DNA of 64,000 nt, taken from NCBI RefSeq assembly GCF_002812985.1, contig NZ_PGCP01000015.1, positions 107,882 to 171,881 of the forward strand. The letters are read 5' to 3'. Positions within the stretch are counted from its first letter, which is position 1. Every line of letters starts with the position of its first letter. The translations under genes were made by a program, and so were the position numbers. Origin of the DNA: Aeromonas lusitana (GTDB lineage: Bacteria; Pseudomonadota; Gammaproteobacteria; Enterobacterales; Aeromonadaceae). The notes under the pieces are model-generated. The model was given only the letters and a program-made list of their open reading frames with translations. It searched no databases and had not been told where the DNA came from. Shown here one piece after another: positions 17,502 through 27,189 of this stretch.

Positions 17502-17945
17502 TCAGAGCAGCTTGTTGTAGCTGTAGAAGTCGAGATCTCGGCGGTAGCCGTGCTGCTCGTAGAGCGCCTGGGCGCCCAGGTTGTCGGTGGCCGTGCTCAG
17601 CATCAGGAAGGCGGCGCCGGTGGCGCGGCCGTGGTCGTCGGCCCGGGCCAGCAGGGCCTGGGCGACCCCCTGCTTGCGGGCGCTTGGCGCCACGAACAGG
17701 TCATACAGCAGCCAGATGGGCTTGAGTTCGAGGGAGCAGAACAGGGGGTAGAGATGGGCGAAGCCCAGCAGCTCGCCGGCCTCGTTCTCGGCCAGGAACA
17801 GCACGGACTCCTGGCGGGCGCAGCGCTCTCGCAGGAAGGCCTCGGCCGCCACGGGCTCGGCAGGCACCTGGTAGAACTCGCGGTATTGCACGAACAGGGG
17901 GGCGGCGCGGGGAATGTCGTCGACCTTGGCTTGGAAAATCTTCAC
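17502..17945 (-). CDS. GNAT-family N-acetyltransferase
   Basis: 147 residues from GTG, 8 bases after GAGGAG. The acetyl-CoA binding motif is in DLFVAPSARKQGVAQALLARA (around residues 85-105; RKQGVA is the pyrophosphate loop), followed by LMLSTATDNLGAQALYEQHGY, the typical motif B region. Single-domain cytoplasmic acetyltransferase acting on an amine of unknown identity. It lies between convergent and co-directional neighbours without obvious functional partners. Confidence 0.9.
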   Translation of the reverse strand: MKIFQAKVDDIPRAAPLFVQYREFYQVPAEPVAAEAFLRERCARQESVLFLAENEAGELLGFAHLYPLFCSLELKPIWLLYDLFVAPSARKQGVAQALLARADDHGRATGAAFLMLSTATDNLGAQALYEQHGYRRDLDFYSYNKLL

Positions 17946-17978
17946 GGGTTTCTCCTCATGGGGCGGTGCAGGGGAAAT

Positions 17979-18010
17979 GAAAAAGACCCGTCACCGCAGG
18001 GGATCGGGTC
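17979..18010 (-). terminator. Terminator of the AraC-family gene
   Basis: Minus strand: GACCCG (18010-18005) and CGGGTC (17990-17985) with a 14-nt loop, then TTTTTC. About 130 bases downstream of the regulator stop. Confidence 0.6.
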
Positions 18011-18142
18011 GCACCTTGGGCAGGGTAGCGGCCGGGGGGCACCCAAGCGAGGCGGCAATGGCCCTTTCTCCCCCTTGTTTGCGACACATCAATTCATCGG
18101 CGCCCGGGGTCCAGAAACTGACGCAGGGCGCCCGCCGCCTGC

Positions 18143-19045
18143 TCACCCATGCATGATGCTGAGTTGACCGTCCCGGAAGCGGGAGGCCTGATCCGTGGGG
18201 GTGCTGCCGAAGAAGCGCTTGTACTCCCGGCTGAACTGGGAGCCGCTCTCGTAGCCGACCCGTGCCGCCGCCGTGCCGGCCTTGATGCCGTCGTGCAGCA
18301 TCATCATCCGCGCCTTGTGCAGCCGGAACGACTTGATGTACTGCAGCGGCGAGGTGGCGGTGACCGCCTTGAAGTGGTGATGGAAGGCCGACACGCTCAT
18401 GTTCACCTCCCGCGCCAGCTCCTCCATGGTCAGGGTATCGGCGTAGCGCTGCTCGATGAGGCGCAGCACCCGGGCAATCTGCCCCATGTGGTTGTGGCGG
18501 TTGGCGAGCGCCTGCAGCGCCGGGCCGCCCCCCTCGTGCAGGGCGTAGAACAGCATCTCCCGCACCGTCTGCGGCCCCAGCACCCGGGCGTGCTGGGGCT
18601 TGTCCATCAGATCGATGAGCCGCTCGGCGGCGCAGAACATCTCCTCCGAGAGGGGCACCGAATGTACGCCACTCTTCTGGGGCGGTGGCGCGGGCAGGCT
18701 GTCCCCCAGCTCCAGCAGCAGCTCCTGCAGGGTGGCGACGTTGATCTCCAGGGTGAAGCCGATGAGCGGCTGCTCGGGGGAGGCGAAGCACTCGCACTCG
18801 CACGGCAGCGGCAGCGTCATCAGCAGGTAGTGGTTGGGATCGTAGCGAAACACCTGATCCGCCAGATAGCCCACCTTGTGCCCCTGCAGTATCACTATCA
18901 TCCGCGGCTGATAGAGCACAGGGGTGCGGCCGTGGTACTCGGTGGTGTAGATGAGGCTGACTTGCTCCACCGGGGAGGCTGTGATGCCGGGCTCGCGCAC
19001 GTGGCGGGTCAGCTTGGCGGCGAGTTCGGTGTAGCGGTTGGACAT
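18143..19045 (-). CDS. yqhC: AraC-family regulator divergent from yqhD
   Basis: 300 residues. The N-terminal AraC-type ligand domain (about 1-160; PRMIVILQGHKVGYL, YDPNHYLLMTLPLPCECEC) is followed by two helix-turn-helix motifs at about 195-290 (LTMEELAREVNMSVSAFHHHFKAV and AARVGYESGSQFSREYKRFFG). The cysteine-rich CECEC stretch could sense aldehydes or oxidants. In E. coli YqhC activates yqhD in response to reactive aldehydes; the same divergent pairing here supports the symbol, with moderate certainty because AraC proteins of this subgroup are numerous. Confidence 0.85.
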   Translation of the reverse strand: MSNRYTELAAKLTRHVREPGITASPVEQVSLIYTTEYHGRTPVLYQPRMIVILQGHKVGYLADQVFRYDPNHYLLMTLPLPCECECFASPEQPLIGFTLEINVATLQELLLELGDSLPAPPPQKSGVHSVPLSEEMFCAAERLIDLMDKPQHARVLGPQTVREMLFYALHEGGGPALQALANRHNHMGQIARVLRLIEQRYADTLTMEELAREVNMSVSAFHHHFKAVTATSPLQYIKSFRLHKARMMMLHDGIKAGTAAARVGYESGSQFSREYKRFFGSTPTDQASRFRDGQLSIMHG

Positions 19046-19187
19046 AGGTACTCCGGGTGAAATTCAATAATTTGTAGAAATAGGCAAGCAATGTGCAGAA
19101 TGTTGCCTTGATGGTAGAGGTTGTCTGTAGAAAAATGCAACCAACATTTTGCGGCCAGGCCGCCCCGTCATCATGAAGGTAATAGCG

Positions 19188-20351
19188 ATGCACAATTTCA
19201 CTCTGCACACCCCGACCAAGGTGCTGTTCGGCAAGGGCCAGGTTGCCCAGTTGCGTGAACAGCTTCCCAGCGACGCCCGCATCCTGATCACCTATGGTGG
19301 CGGCAGCGTGGTGCGCAGCGGCCTGCTGGCCCAGATCAAACAGGATCTGGCAGGCATGAGCCTGTTCGAATTCGGCGGCATAGAGCCGAACCCCACCTAC
19401 GAGACCCTGATGGGCGCCGTCGAGCTGGCCCGCGCCGAGAAGATAGACTTCCTGCTGGCGGTCGGTGGCGGTTCCGTGCTGGATGGCACCAAATTCATCG
19501 CCGCCGCCGCCCACTACGATCTGGCCAAGGATCCCTGGCACATCCTCGAGACCGTCGGCGGTGACGTGGCCTCCGCCATTCCCCTCGGCGCCGTGCTGAC
19601 CCTGCCGGCCACCGGCTCCGAGATGAACATGGGCGCCGTCATCACCCGCAAGAGCAGCGGTGACAAGCAGCACTTCTTCTCCCCCTTCGTGATGCCGCGC
19701 TTCGCCGTGCTGGATCCCGTGCTCACCTACACCCTGCCGGCCCGTCAGGTCGCCAACGGGGTGGTGGATGCCTTCATCCACACCCTGGAGCAGTACCTCA
19801 CCTACCCGGTCAACGCCAAGGTGCAGGATCGCTTCGCCGAAGGCCTGCTGCAGACCCTGGCCGAGGAAGGTCCCAAGGCGCTGGTGGAGCCGGAAAACTA
19901 CGACGTGCGCGCCAACATCATGTGGAGCGCCACCATGGCCCTGAACGGCCTGATCGGTGCCGGCGTGCCCCAAGACTGGGCGACCCACATGCTGGGCCAC
20001 GAGATCACCGCCCTGCACGGCCTTGACCATGCCCAGACCCTGGCGGTGGTGCTGCCGGCCCTGCTGCAGGCCAAGCGCGCCCAGAAACACGCCAAGCTGC
20101 TGCAATACGCGGAGCGGGTGTGGGACCTGCGCAGCGGCAGCGAGGAAGAGCGCATCGACGGCGCCATCGCCGCCACCCGCGACTTCTTCGAGCGGATGGG
20201 GATCAAGACCCGGCTGCGGGACTACGGCCTGGCCGATGCCAACATAGATACCCTGGTGGCCAAGCTGGCGGAGCACGGCATGACCAGCCTGGGCGAGCAC
20301 GGCGACATCGACCTGGCCCAGAGCCGGCATATTTATGAAGCGGCCTGGTAA
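19188..20351 (+). CDS. yqhD: NADPH-dependent alcohol dehydrogenase (iron-type), YqhD
   Basis: 387 residues, the same length as E. coli YqhD, from ATG after AAGG; an upstream frame is ignored. It reduces short aldehydes such as acrolein, glyoxal-type compounds and butyraldehyde to alcohols with NADPH. Family III dehydrogenase signatures: YGGGSVVRSG near residue 40, VGGGSVLDGTKFIAA near 95, TLPATGSEMN near 138, and metal-binding histidines in DWATHMLGHEITALHGLDHAQ near 265-285. Divergent from the yqhC-like regulator, suggesting induction by aldehyde stress. NADPH could be supplied by the transhydrogenase encoded next. Confidence 0.95.
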   Translation: MHNFTLHTPTKVLFGKGQVAQLREQLPSDARILITYGGGSVVRSGLLAQIKQDLAGMSLFEFGGIEPNPTYETLMGAVELARAEKIDFLLAVGGGSVLDGTKFIAAAAHYDLAKDPWHILETVGGDVASAIPLGAVLTLPATGSEMNMGAVITRKSSGDKQHFFSPFVMPRFAVLDPVLTYTLPARQVANGVVDAFIHTLEQYLTYPVNAKVQDRFAEGLLQTLAEEGPKALVEPENYDVRANIMWSATMALNGLIGAGVPQDWATHMLGHEITALHGLDHAQTLAVVLPALLQAKRAQKHAKLLQYAERVWDLRSGSEEERIDGAIAATRDFFERMGIKTRLRDYGLADANIDTLVAKLAEHGMTSLGEHGDIDLAQSRHIYEAAW

Positions 20352-20392
20352 GGCGCTGCCACCGGGCACCACGCCTGGAAGGCGGTGAACGA

Positions 20393-20430
20393 GGGGGCTT
20401 GCGTCCGCCAAAGGGCGGGTGCAAGCCCCC
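20393..20430 (+). terminator. Long hairpin after yqhD
   Basis: GGGGGCTTGC (20393-20402) pairs with GCAAGCCCCC (20421-20430), with inner CCGCC/GGGCGG pairing. It is followed by CTTCTCGTT, a weak U-tract. Confidence 0.75.
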
Positions 20431-20857
20431 CTTCTCGTTACAAAACGGTTACTTTTTTCCGCTTCGTCTCATCCCATGTGCCAACGGCAGATTTCGTAAG
20501 AACAAAAAACGCTAAGATAGAGGGCCGGCAAAACATTTTTTTTGACTGGTTGGATCACTTTTTTCAGCGCTTTTTGCTGGTATAAGTCGCTAATTTAGTT
20601 TGTTTTTTTTAATCATGGCCCTTAGTGGGCTGAAATCTGTACCGGTGTCGTCCGGGCTGCGGTTGTAATAAAACTCCAAAATTTGATACTAATCACCTTC
20701 GCGCCTGAAAAGCGGGGGCCTGACCATGACAGGAGGTTGAGGTAAAGCCTGCTGATTTTCATAACAAAGGGCCCGTGACCTGCACTTTGGTCATGCCTTG
20801 TCTGCTCAGACATGAGAGACTGGGCAATGATTGTTTATTAACCATCAGGGAATAGTC
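20431..20857. promoter_or_regulatory. Leader region of pntAB
   Basis: About 425 bases, AT-rich compared with the genes around it, with several long T-runs. TTGTAA-N16-GATACT near 20664-20691 is a plausible promoter. GCCC-TTAG-TGGGC near 20627-20640 is a small hairpin. No convincing gene or known RNA family was recognised. Confidence 0.4.
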
Positions 20858-22384
20858 ATGCAGATTGGAATACCGAGAGAGAGTCTCGCCGGTGAGACCC
20901 GGGTCGCAGCGACCCCGGCCACCGTCGAGCAGCTGAAAAAGCTCGGCTTCGAGGTCGCCATCGAGGCCGGTGCCGGCTTGCTGGCCAGCTTCGATGATGC
21001 CGCCTTCGAGGCTGCCGGTGCCAGCGTGGTGCCGAGCGTCTGGCAAGCCGACCTCATCTTCAAGGTCAATGCGCCGACCGACGCCGAGATCGCACAAATT
21101 AAGGATGGTGCCACCCTGGTGAGCTTCATCTGGCCTGCCCAGAACCCCGAGCTGGTCAAGAAGCTGTCCGAGCGCAATATCAATGTGATGGCGATGGACA
21201 TGGTGCCGCGGATCTCCCGTGCTCAGTCCCTCGACGCCCTCTCCTCCATGGCCAACATAGGTGGCTACCGCGCCGTGGTCGAAGCCGCCCACCAGTTCGG
21301 TCGCTTCTTCACAGGTCAGATCACCGCCGCCGGCAAGGTTCCCCCTGCCAAGGTATTGGTGATCGGTGCCGGCGTGGCCGGCCTGGCTGCCATCGGTACT
21401 GCCGGTTCCCTCGGCGCCATCGTGCGTGCGTTTGACACCCGTCTGGAAGTGGCCGAGCAGATCGAATCCATGGGGGGGGAATTCCTCAAGCTGGACTTCG
21501 GCAGCGAAGACGGTGCCTCCAGCGATGGTTATGCCAAGGTCATGTCCGATGAGTTCATCAAGGCCGAGATGGAGCTGTTTGCCCAGCAGGCCAAGGAAGT
21601 GGACATCATCATCACTACCGCCCTGATCCCGGGCCGTCCCGCTCCCAAGCTGATCACCAAAGAAATGGTCGACAGCATGAAGCCGGGTTCGGTGATCGTG
21701 GATCTGGCGGCCGCCACCGGCGGCAACTGTGAATACACAGTGCCGACCGAGCTGTTCGTGACCCCGAATGGCGTCAAGGTGATCGGTTACACCGACCTGC
21801 CTGGCCGCCTGCCTGCCCAATCCTCCCAGCTCTACGGTACCAACCTGGTCAACCTGATGAAGCTGATGTGCAAGGAGAAGGACGGCAACGTTGCTATCGA
21901 CTTCGAGGACGTGGTTCAGCGCAACATGACGGTGATCCAGGCCGGTGACGTGACTTTCCCGCCGCCCCCTATCGCCGTCTCTGCCGCGCCGCAAAAGCCG
22001 GCCGCCAAGGCTGCGCCGAAGAAGGCTGAAGAGAAGAAACCCTCCAACAAGAAGTTCGTCTGGGGTGCCCTCGGCATCGCGGCCTTCGGTTGGGTGGCTG
22101 CGGTGGCCCCTGCCGCCTTCCTCTCCCACTTCACCGTCTTCATCCTGGCCTGCGTGGTCGGTTACTACGTGGTGTGGAACGTCTCCCACTCCCTGCACAC
22201 GCCGCTGATGTCGGTCACCAATGCCATCTCCGGCATTATCGTGGTCGGTGCCCTGCTGCAGATTGGGCAAGGGTCGACCCTGGTCACCGTATTGGCCTTT
22301 ATTGCCGTGCTGATTGCCAGTATCAACATCTTCGGTGGCTTCACCGTTACTCAGCGCATGCTGAAGATGTTCCGTAAGGATTAA
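20858..22384 (+). CDS. pntA: NAD(P) transhydrogenase subunit alpha
   Basis: 508 residues from the ATG of MQIGIPRES (E. coli: 510). With PntB it moves hydride between NADH and NADP+ driven by proton entry, supplying NADPH. The NAD-binding domain I covers about 1-380, with [18 protein letters not shown] and the [15 protein letters not shown] dinucleotide motif near residue 170, [10 protein letters not shown] and DLAAATGGN. An alanine/lysine-rich linker ([15 protein letters not shown]) leads to four membrane spans in the last 120 residues. Twelve bases separate it from pntB. Confidence 0.97.
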   Translation: MQIGIPRESLAGETRVAATPATVEQLKKLGFEVAIEAGAGLLASFDDAAFEAAGASVVPSVWQADLIFKVNAPTDAEIAQIKDGATLVSFIWPAQNPELVKKLSERNINVMAMDMVPRISRAQSLDALSSMANIGGYRAVVEAAHQFGRFFTGQITAAGKVPPAKVLVIGAGVAGLAAIGTAGSLGAIVRAFDTRLEVAEQIESMGGEFLKLDFGSEDGASSDGYAKVMSDEFIKAEMELFAQQAKEVDIIITTALIPGRPAPKLITKEMVDSMKPGSVIVDLAAATGGNCEYTVPTELFVTPNGVKVIGYTDLPGRLPAQSSQLYGTNLVNLMKLMCKEKDGNVAIDFEDVVQRNMTVIQAGDVTFPPPPIAVSAAPQKPAAKAAPKKAEEKKPSNKKFVWGALGIAAFGWVAAVAPAAFLSHFTVFILACVVGYYVVWNVSHSLHTPLMSVTNAISGIIVVGALLQIGQGSTLVTVLAFIAVLIASINIFGGFTVTQRMLKMFRKD

Positions 22385-22395
22385 GGGGGTTTAAC

Positions 22396-23880
22396 GTGTC
22401 TCAAGGACTGGTAACAGCATCCTATATCGTTGCCGCCGTGCTCTTCATCCTCAGTCTCGCGGGACTGTCGAAGCAAGAGACGGCCAAGCATGGCAACCTG
22501 TTCGGTATCGCGGGGATGGCCATCGCCCTGCTCGCGACCGTGTTCAACCCGGAAACCAGTGGTGTGCACTGGATCATCCTGGCCATGGTCATCGGCGGCG
22601 CCATCGGCGTGCGTCTGGCGCTCAAGGTCGAGATGACAGAGATGCCCGAGCTGGTGGCCGTGCTGCACAGCTTCGTGGGCATGGCGGCGGTGCTGGTGGG
22701 CTTCAACAGCTTCATCGATCTGCACCCGTCTGCGCCCGCCGAGGTGGTAGTCTCCGTCGGTTCCAACCTGGATGCGACCCTGGCCGCGGCCCGGGCGGCG
22801 TTCGAGCAGGCGGCCAGTGTCGCCCAGGTCGAGCACCTGTCCGGCGCCATGCTGAACATCCACCTGGTCGAGGTATTTTTAGGCGTCTTTATCGGTGCCG
22901 TGACCTTCACCGGCTCCATAGTGGCGTTCGGCAAACTGCGTGGCCTCATCTCCTCCAAGCCGCTGCAACTGCCCCATCGCCACAAGCTGAACCTGCTGGC
23001 CGTGCTGGTCTCCCTTGCGCTGATGATCCACTTCGTCAACGCCGGTGGCTCCACCTTCGCACTGCTGCTGATGACCCTGATCGCCTTCGCGTTTGGCTGG
23101 CATCTGGTCGCCTCCATCGGCGGCGCCGACATGCCGGTCGTGGTCTCCATGCTGAACTCCTACTCAGGTTGGGCGGCAGCGGCGGCGGGCTTCATGCTCT
23201 CCAACGACCTGCTGATCGTGGTGGGTGCCCTGGTGGGTTCCTCCGGTGCCATCCTGTCTTACATCATGTGTAAGGCGATGAACCGCTCCTTCATCTCCGT
23301 TATCGCCGGTGGCTTTGGCTCCGACGGTGTGGCCTCCACGGCTGACCAGGAGCTGGGCGAATACCGCGAGACCAACGCCGAAGACGTGGCCGACATGCTG
23401 AAAAATGCCAGCTCCGTCATCATCACCCCGGGCTACGGCATGGCGGTGGCGCAGGCTCAGTATCCGGTGGCCGAGATCACCCAGAAGCTGCGTGATCGCG
23501 GCGTCAAGGTGCGCTTCGGTATCCACCCTGTTGCCGGTCGTCTGCCGGGTCACATGAACGTGCTGCTGGCGGAAGCCAAGGTCCCGTACGATATCGTGCT
23601 GGAAATGGACGAGATCAACGACGACTTCAACGATACCGACGTGGTACTGGTGATCGGTGCGAATGACACCGTCAACCCGGCCGCGATGGAAGATCCGGGC
23701 AGCCCCATCGCCGGCATGCCGGTGCTGGAAGTGTGGAAGGCGCAGAACGTCATCGGCTTCAAGCGCTCCATGAACACTGGCTATGCCGGTGTCCAGAACC
23801 CGCTGTTCTTCAAGGAAAACACCCAGATGCTGTTTGGCGATGCCAAGGCCAGCGTCGAGGCGATCCTCAAGGCGCTGTAA
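22396..23880 (+). CDS. pntB: NAD(P) transhydrogenase subunit beta
   Basis: 494 residues, GTG start after a G-rich site. About 30 residues longer than E. coli PntB (462); the excess is an Ala/Val-rich stretch around residues 112-153, between the FNSFIDL loop and [18 protein letters not shown], probably a periplasmic or interhelical loop. Eight or so membrane spans precede the NADP-binding domain III at the C-terminus ([49 protein letters not shown]). A strong terminator ends the operon. Confidence 0.96.
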   Translation: MSQGLVTASYIVAAVLFILSLAGLSKQETAKHGNLFGIAGMAIALLATVFNPETSGVHWIILAMVIGGAIGVRLALKVEMTEMPELVAVLHSFVGMAAVLVGFNSFIDLHPSAPAEVVVSVGSNLDATLAAARAAFEQAASVAQVEHLSGAMLNIHLVEVFLGVFIGAVTFTGSIVAFGKLRGLISSKPLQLPHRHKLNLLAVLVSLALMIHFVNAGGSTFALLLMTLIAFAFGWHLVASIGGADMPVVVSMLNSYSGWAAAAAGFMLSNDLLIVVGALVGSSGAILSYIMCKAMNRSFISVIAGGFGSDGVASTADQELGEYRETNAEDVADMLKNASSVIITPGYGMAVAQAQYPVAEITQKLRDRGVKVRFGIHPVAGRLPGHMNVLLAEAKVPYDIVLEMDEINDDFNDTDVVLVIGANDTVNPAAMEDPGSPIAGMPVLEVWKAQNVIGFKRSMNTGYAGVQNPLFFKENTQMLFGDAKASVEAILKAL

Positions 23881-23896
23881 GCGTTATCGGGAATGT

Positions 23897-23924
23897 AAAA
23901 AGGAGGCTTCGGCCTCCTTTTTTA
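23897..23924 (+). terminator. Terminator of pntAB
   Basis: AAAAAGGAGGC (23897-23907), TTCG loop, GCCTCCTTTTT (23912-23922), further T. Classic. Confidence 0.95.
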
Positions 23925-24251
23925 TTGCCCGGGATTCGGGCCGATCGGTAACGCCTTGATGGCAAACGCATTGCATCGGCTCGGCGGGGCAGGGGAGAGG
24001 GGATGGCACAGGGCGAGGCAGCCAGGCTGGCTGTGATCCGGATCGCAATCCGGTGACGTTGCCCCTGCTGGAAGGCATAATGACGACAAAAGGCGAACAG
24101 GTTCAATTTTATTTGATTCCGACGTCATTAAAATCAAATAAAGTTACATGGATGACGGCTGTCAGTCAGGCACCCCAGTCCTATCCACCGCAGCGGTGGA
24201 TCCGACCATGAAATATGTGCCCAGCGGCATAGCGAACCAGAGACATCACAG
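23925..24251. other. Spacer between pntAB and the cysteine desulfidase gene
   Basis: About 330 bases. No gene seen. The right half becomes AT-rich and contains the 11-bp dyad annotated separately. CCACCGCAGCGGTGG near 24187-24201 is a second short palindrome between the dyad and the gene. Confidence 0.5.
24108..24142. promoter_or_regulatory. Perfect 11-bp dyad, candidate operator
   Basis: TTTATTTGATT (24108-24118) and AATCAAATAAA (24132-24142) are perfect inverted copies separated by 13 bases, 110 bases upstream of the cysteine desulfidase start. Spacing between half-site centres is about 24 bases. In E. coli the related cyu genes are controlled by the Lrp-family activator CyuR; whether this dyad serves such a protein is inference. 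Confidence 0.55.
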
Positions 24252-25544
24252 ATGAAAGCACAATGGACCGATTTCATAACCCTGCTCAAGCGTGAAGTGG
24301 TACCGGCCCTTGGCTGCACCGAACCCATGTCGGTCGCCCTGGCGGCGGCCAACTGCCGCAAGTTGCTGGGAGAAACCCCGACCCGCATCAGCGTCTGGGT
24401 CAGCGGCAACCTGTTCAAGAACGGCATGGGTGTCGGCGTGCCCGGCACCGGCATGATAGGCCTGCCGGTGGCCGCCGCCGTCGGCATCACGGGAGGCAAC
24501 CCGGACGCTGGTCTCGAGGTGTTGAAGACCCTGACCCCGGCTCAGGTAGAGGCGGCCAAGGCGCTGTTGCCCGTCATCCAGGTGGACGTCAAGGATGTGC
24601 CGGACGTGCTCTACGCCGAGGTGCTGGCGGAGGTGGACGGCCACAGCGCCCGGGTGGTGATCTGCACCGATCACACCCGCATCGTGCTGCTGGAGAAGGA
24701 TGGCGAGGTGCTGATGGAGCAGGCCAGCGCCCCCGGCGTGCAGATCCAGCCCGCCAAGTCCGACAAGCCCACCATGACTCTGCGGGAGATAGTCGACTTC
24801 GCGCTGCAGGTGCCGCTCGCTGACATCGACTTCATCCGCGAGGCGGCCAGCATGAACCAGGCGCTGGCGGACGAGGGTCTGCAGGGCTATGGCCTGCGCA
24901 TCGGCAAGATCCTGACGGAACAGGTGGAGCGCAAGCTGCTGTCGGACGATCTGATGACGCTGGCCATGCGCCTCTCTTCAGCCGCGTCGGACGCGCGCAT
25001 GGACGGCGCCATGCTGCCCGCCATGTCCAACTCCGGCTCCGGCAATCAGGGTATTGCCGCCACCATGCCGGTGGTCGCCGCCGCCCGCTTCCTCAAGGCG
25101 AGCGACGAGCAGCTGACCCGCGCCCTGGTGATGAGCCACCTGGTGGCCATCTACATCAAGGCCTACCAGAACAAGCTGTCGGCCCTGTGCGCCGCCAGTA
25201 CCGCCGCCATGGGCTCGGGCGCCGCCATCACCTGGCTGCTGGGTGGCCAGTTCGAGCAGATCAGCCACTGCATCAACAACATGATTGGCGACGTTTCCGG
25301 TATCATCTGCGACGGTGCGGGCAGTGCCTGCTCCATGAAGGTCTCCACCTCCACCTCGGCGGCGGTCAAGTCCTCCCTGATGGCGATCAACAACCTGCAT
25401 GTGCCCCAGAGCGAGGGCATCGTCTCCGACGACGTGGATCAGACCATCGCCAACCTGGGCCGCCTCTCCAAGCAGGGGATGCTGGATACCGACATCGAGA
25501 TCATCAACATCATGCGGGCCAAGCAGCAAGGCAAGGCCAGCTGA
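24252..25544 (+). CDS. cyuA: L-cysteine desulfidase family protein (UPF0597, YhaM/CyuA-like)
   Basis: 430 residues, the family length. It is related to the iron-sulfur cysteine desulfidase that splits L-cysteine to pyruvate, ammonia and sulfide. GCTEP (C22) near the N-terminus and the later cysteines in SALCAAST, SHCINNM, GIICDGAGSACSMK are the expected cluster and active-site residues; GNLFKNGMGVGVPGTG and MSNSGSGNQG are family signatures. It is followed by a cystine carrier and a disulfide reductase on the same strand, which fits uptake and breakdown of cystine/cysteine under anaerobic conditions. The E. coli counterpart pairs with the serine/cysteine carrier CyuP, here replaced by a TcyP-type carrier. 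Confidence 0.9.
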   Translation: MKAQWTDFITLLKREVVPALGCTEPMSVALAAANCRKLLGETPTRISVWVSGNLFKNGMGVGVPGTGMIGLPVAAAVGITGGNPDAGLEVLKTLTPAQVEAAKALLPVIQVDVKDVPDVLYAEVLAEVDGHSARVVICTDHTRIVLLEKDGEVLMEQASAPGVQIQPAKSDKPTMTLREIVDFALQVPLADIDFIREAASMNQALADEGLQGYGLRIGKILTEQVERKLLSDDLMTLAMRLSSAASDARMDGAMLPAMSNSGSGNQGIAATMPVVAAARFLKASDEQLTRALVMSHLVAIYIKAYQNKLSALCAASTAAMGSGAAITWLLGGQFEQISHCINNMIGDVSGIICDGAGSACSMKVSTSTSAAVKSSLMAINNLHVPQSEGIVSDDVDQTIANLGRLSKQGMLDTDIEIINIMRAKQQGKAS

Positions 25545-25705
25545 TGACGAGGGTGGCGCAGGCCACCCTCTGTTTTTACCGCTCTTGACGTCACCCCGGC
25601 CATACCGGGGGACGTGCCGCCACGACGCGGCCAGTTTCAGGACGCAGGCACATGAGGTGCTCGTCCTCTCACCTCGGGCCCGGCCCGGTCATTTTGGGGA
25701 ATATC

Positions 25706-27106
25706 ATGACACTTAGCGTTATCGGTAATCTGGCCATCCTGGTCATGTTGCTGCTGTTTCTCTATCGCCTGCAGCAAACCCACGTCAGCTTCACCCGCCG
25801 GGTTTTCTCCGGTCTGGGCCTGGGCATCCTGTTTGGCGGGGCACTGCAGCTGCTGTACGGCGTTGGCTCGGACGTGCTGCTCCAGACCAACGACTACCTG
25901 GACATTGTCGGCAGCGGCTATGTGAAGCTGCTGCAGATGATCATCATCCCGCTCATCATGGTCTCCATCATAGGGGCCATCTTGAAGCTCTCCGGCGGCA
26001 CCGCCCTTGGCAAGATCAGCGCCATGACCATAGGGGTGCTGATCTTCACTACTATGCTCGCCGCCGGGGCTGGGATCCTGATGTCCAACCTGTTCGGCCT
26101 GACCGCCGAGGGGCTCACCGCCGGCGCCGCCGAGACCGCCCGTGGCGCGGCCCTGCAGACCAGCCTCGGCAGCGTCGAGAGCATGTCCTTCGCCAAAATG
26201 GTGCTGGAGTTCATCCCCGCCAACCCCTTCCTCGACATGACGGGGGCCCGCAAGACCTCCACCATAGCCGTGGTGATCTTCTCCATCTTCATCGGCCTGT
26301 CGGCCACCGGCATCGCCCGCAAGAAGCCGGAGATCTTCGCGAGCTTCGAGCACTTCATGCAGGTCGCCCATGCCATCGTGATGCGGATGGTGACCCTGGT
26401 GCTGCGCCTCACCCCTTACGGCGTGCTGGCACTGATGGCCAAGGTGGTGTCTGGCTCCAACTATGCGGACATCCTCAACCTGCTGAACTTCGTGCTGGCC
26501 TCCTACGGTGCCATCGCCATCATGTTCGCCGTGCACCTGCTGCTGGTGAGCCTGGTGGGCATCAACCCGCTGCGCTTCCTGAAGAAGATCATGCCGGTGC
26601 TGGCGTTCGCCTTCACTTCCCGTACCAGTGCGGGCTCCATCCCGATGAACGTGCAGACCCAGACCCGGGCCCTTGGCATTCCTGAGGGGATCGCGAACTT
26701 CGCCGCCTCCTTCGGCGCCACCATAGGCCAGAATGGCTGTGCCGGCATCTACCCGGCCATGCTGGCGGTGATGATAGCGCCGACCGTGGGGGTCAATCCC
26801 ATGGATCCCGGCTTCATCATGACCCTCATCGCCATCATCACGGTCAGCTCGTTCGGGGTAGCCGGAGTGGGCGGCGGCGCCACCTTCGCGGCGCTGATCG
26901 TGCTGTCCGCCCTGGACTTCCCGGTGGCGCTGGCGGGCCTGCTCATCTCCATCGAGCCCCTCATCGACATGGGCCGCACCGCCCTCAACGTCTCCGGCTC
27001 CATTACCGCCGGCACCGTCACCAGCCGCTTGATGGGGCAGACCGACATGGCGGTATTCAACAGCGATGCCGAGGTCAGTCTGGACGGGGAAGAGTCCCTG
27101 GTCTGA
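25706..27106 (+). CDS. tcyP: L-cystine:cation symporter, TcyP/YdjN type
   Basis: 466 residues from the ATG of MTLSVIGNLAILV (E. coli YdjN: 463); an 18-codon upstream extension is ignored. It belongs to the dicarboxylate/amino acid:cation symporters. GYVKLLQMIIIPLIMVSI and the reentrant loop motifs SRTSAGSIPMNVQTQ, FGATIGQNGCAGIYPAML and IDMGRTALNVSGS match YdjN closely along the whole length. About eight membrane spans with two hairpin loops. Imports cystine, which is reduced to cysteine in the cytoplasm; the adjacent desulfidase and flavoprotein give a coherent unit. No strong terminator separates it from the desulfidase gene. Confidence 0.92.
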   Translation: MTLSVIGNLAILVMLLLFLYRLQQTHVSFTRRVFSGLGLGILFGGALQLLYGVGSDVLLQTNDYLDIVGSGYVKLLQMIIIPLIMVSIIGAILKLSGGTALGKISAMTIGVLIFTTMLAAGAGILMSNLFGLTAEGLTAGAAETARGAALQTSLGSVESMSFAKMVLEFIPANPFLDMTGARKTSTIAVVIFSIFIGLSATGIARKKPEIFASFEHFMQVAHAIVMRMVTLVLRLTPYGVLALMAKVVSGSNYADILNLLNFVLASYGAIAIMFAVHLLLVSLVGINPLRFLKKIMPVLAFAFTSRTSAGSIPMNVQTQTRALGIPEGIANFAASFGATIGQNGCAGIYPAMLAVMIAPTVGVNPMDPGFIMTLIAIITVSSFGVAGVGGGATFAALIVLSALDFPVALAGLLISIEPLIDMGRTALNVSGSITAGTVTSRLMGQTDMAVFNSDAEVSLDGEESLV

Positions 27107-27148
27107 GCCGCTTCCTGAGCCAGGCATTTGGAACAGAGAGATATCAAG

Positions 27149-27169
27149 GGGGGAGGCGAGGCCTCCCCC
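27149..27169 (+). terminator. GC hairpin between tcyP and the flavoprotein gene
   Basis: GGGGGAGGC (27149-27157), GAG loop, GCCTCCCCC (27161-27169). No T-run, so it is more likely a processing or stability element within a longer transcript than a full terminator. Confidence 0.5.
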
Positions 27170-27189
27170 GTCGTTACAGGAGTCAAACA

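Noticed and set aside
17991..20411. 806-codon minus-strand frame covering the yqhC and yqhD region
   Set aside because: Antisense to yqhD and out of frame with the AraC-type gene; composition is that of a shadow frame.
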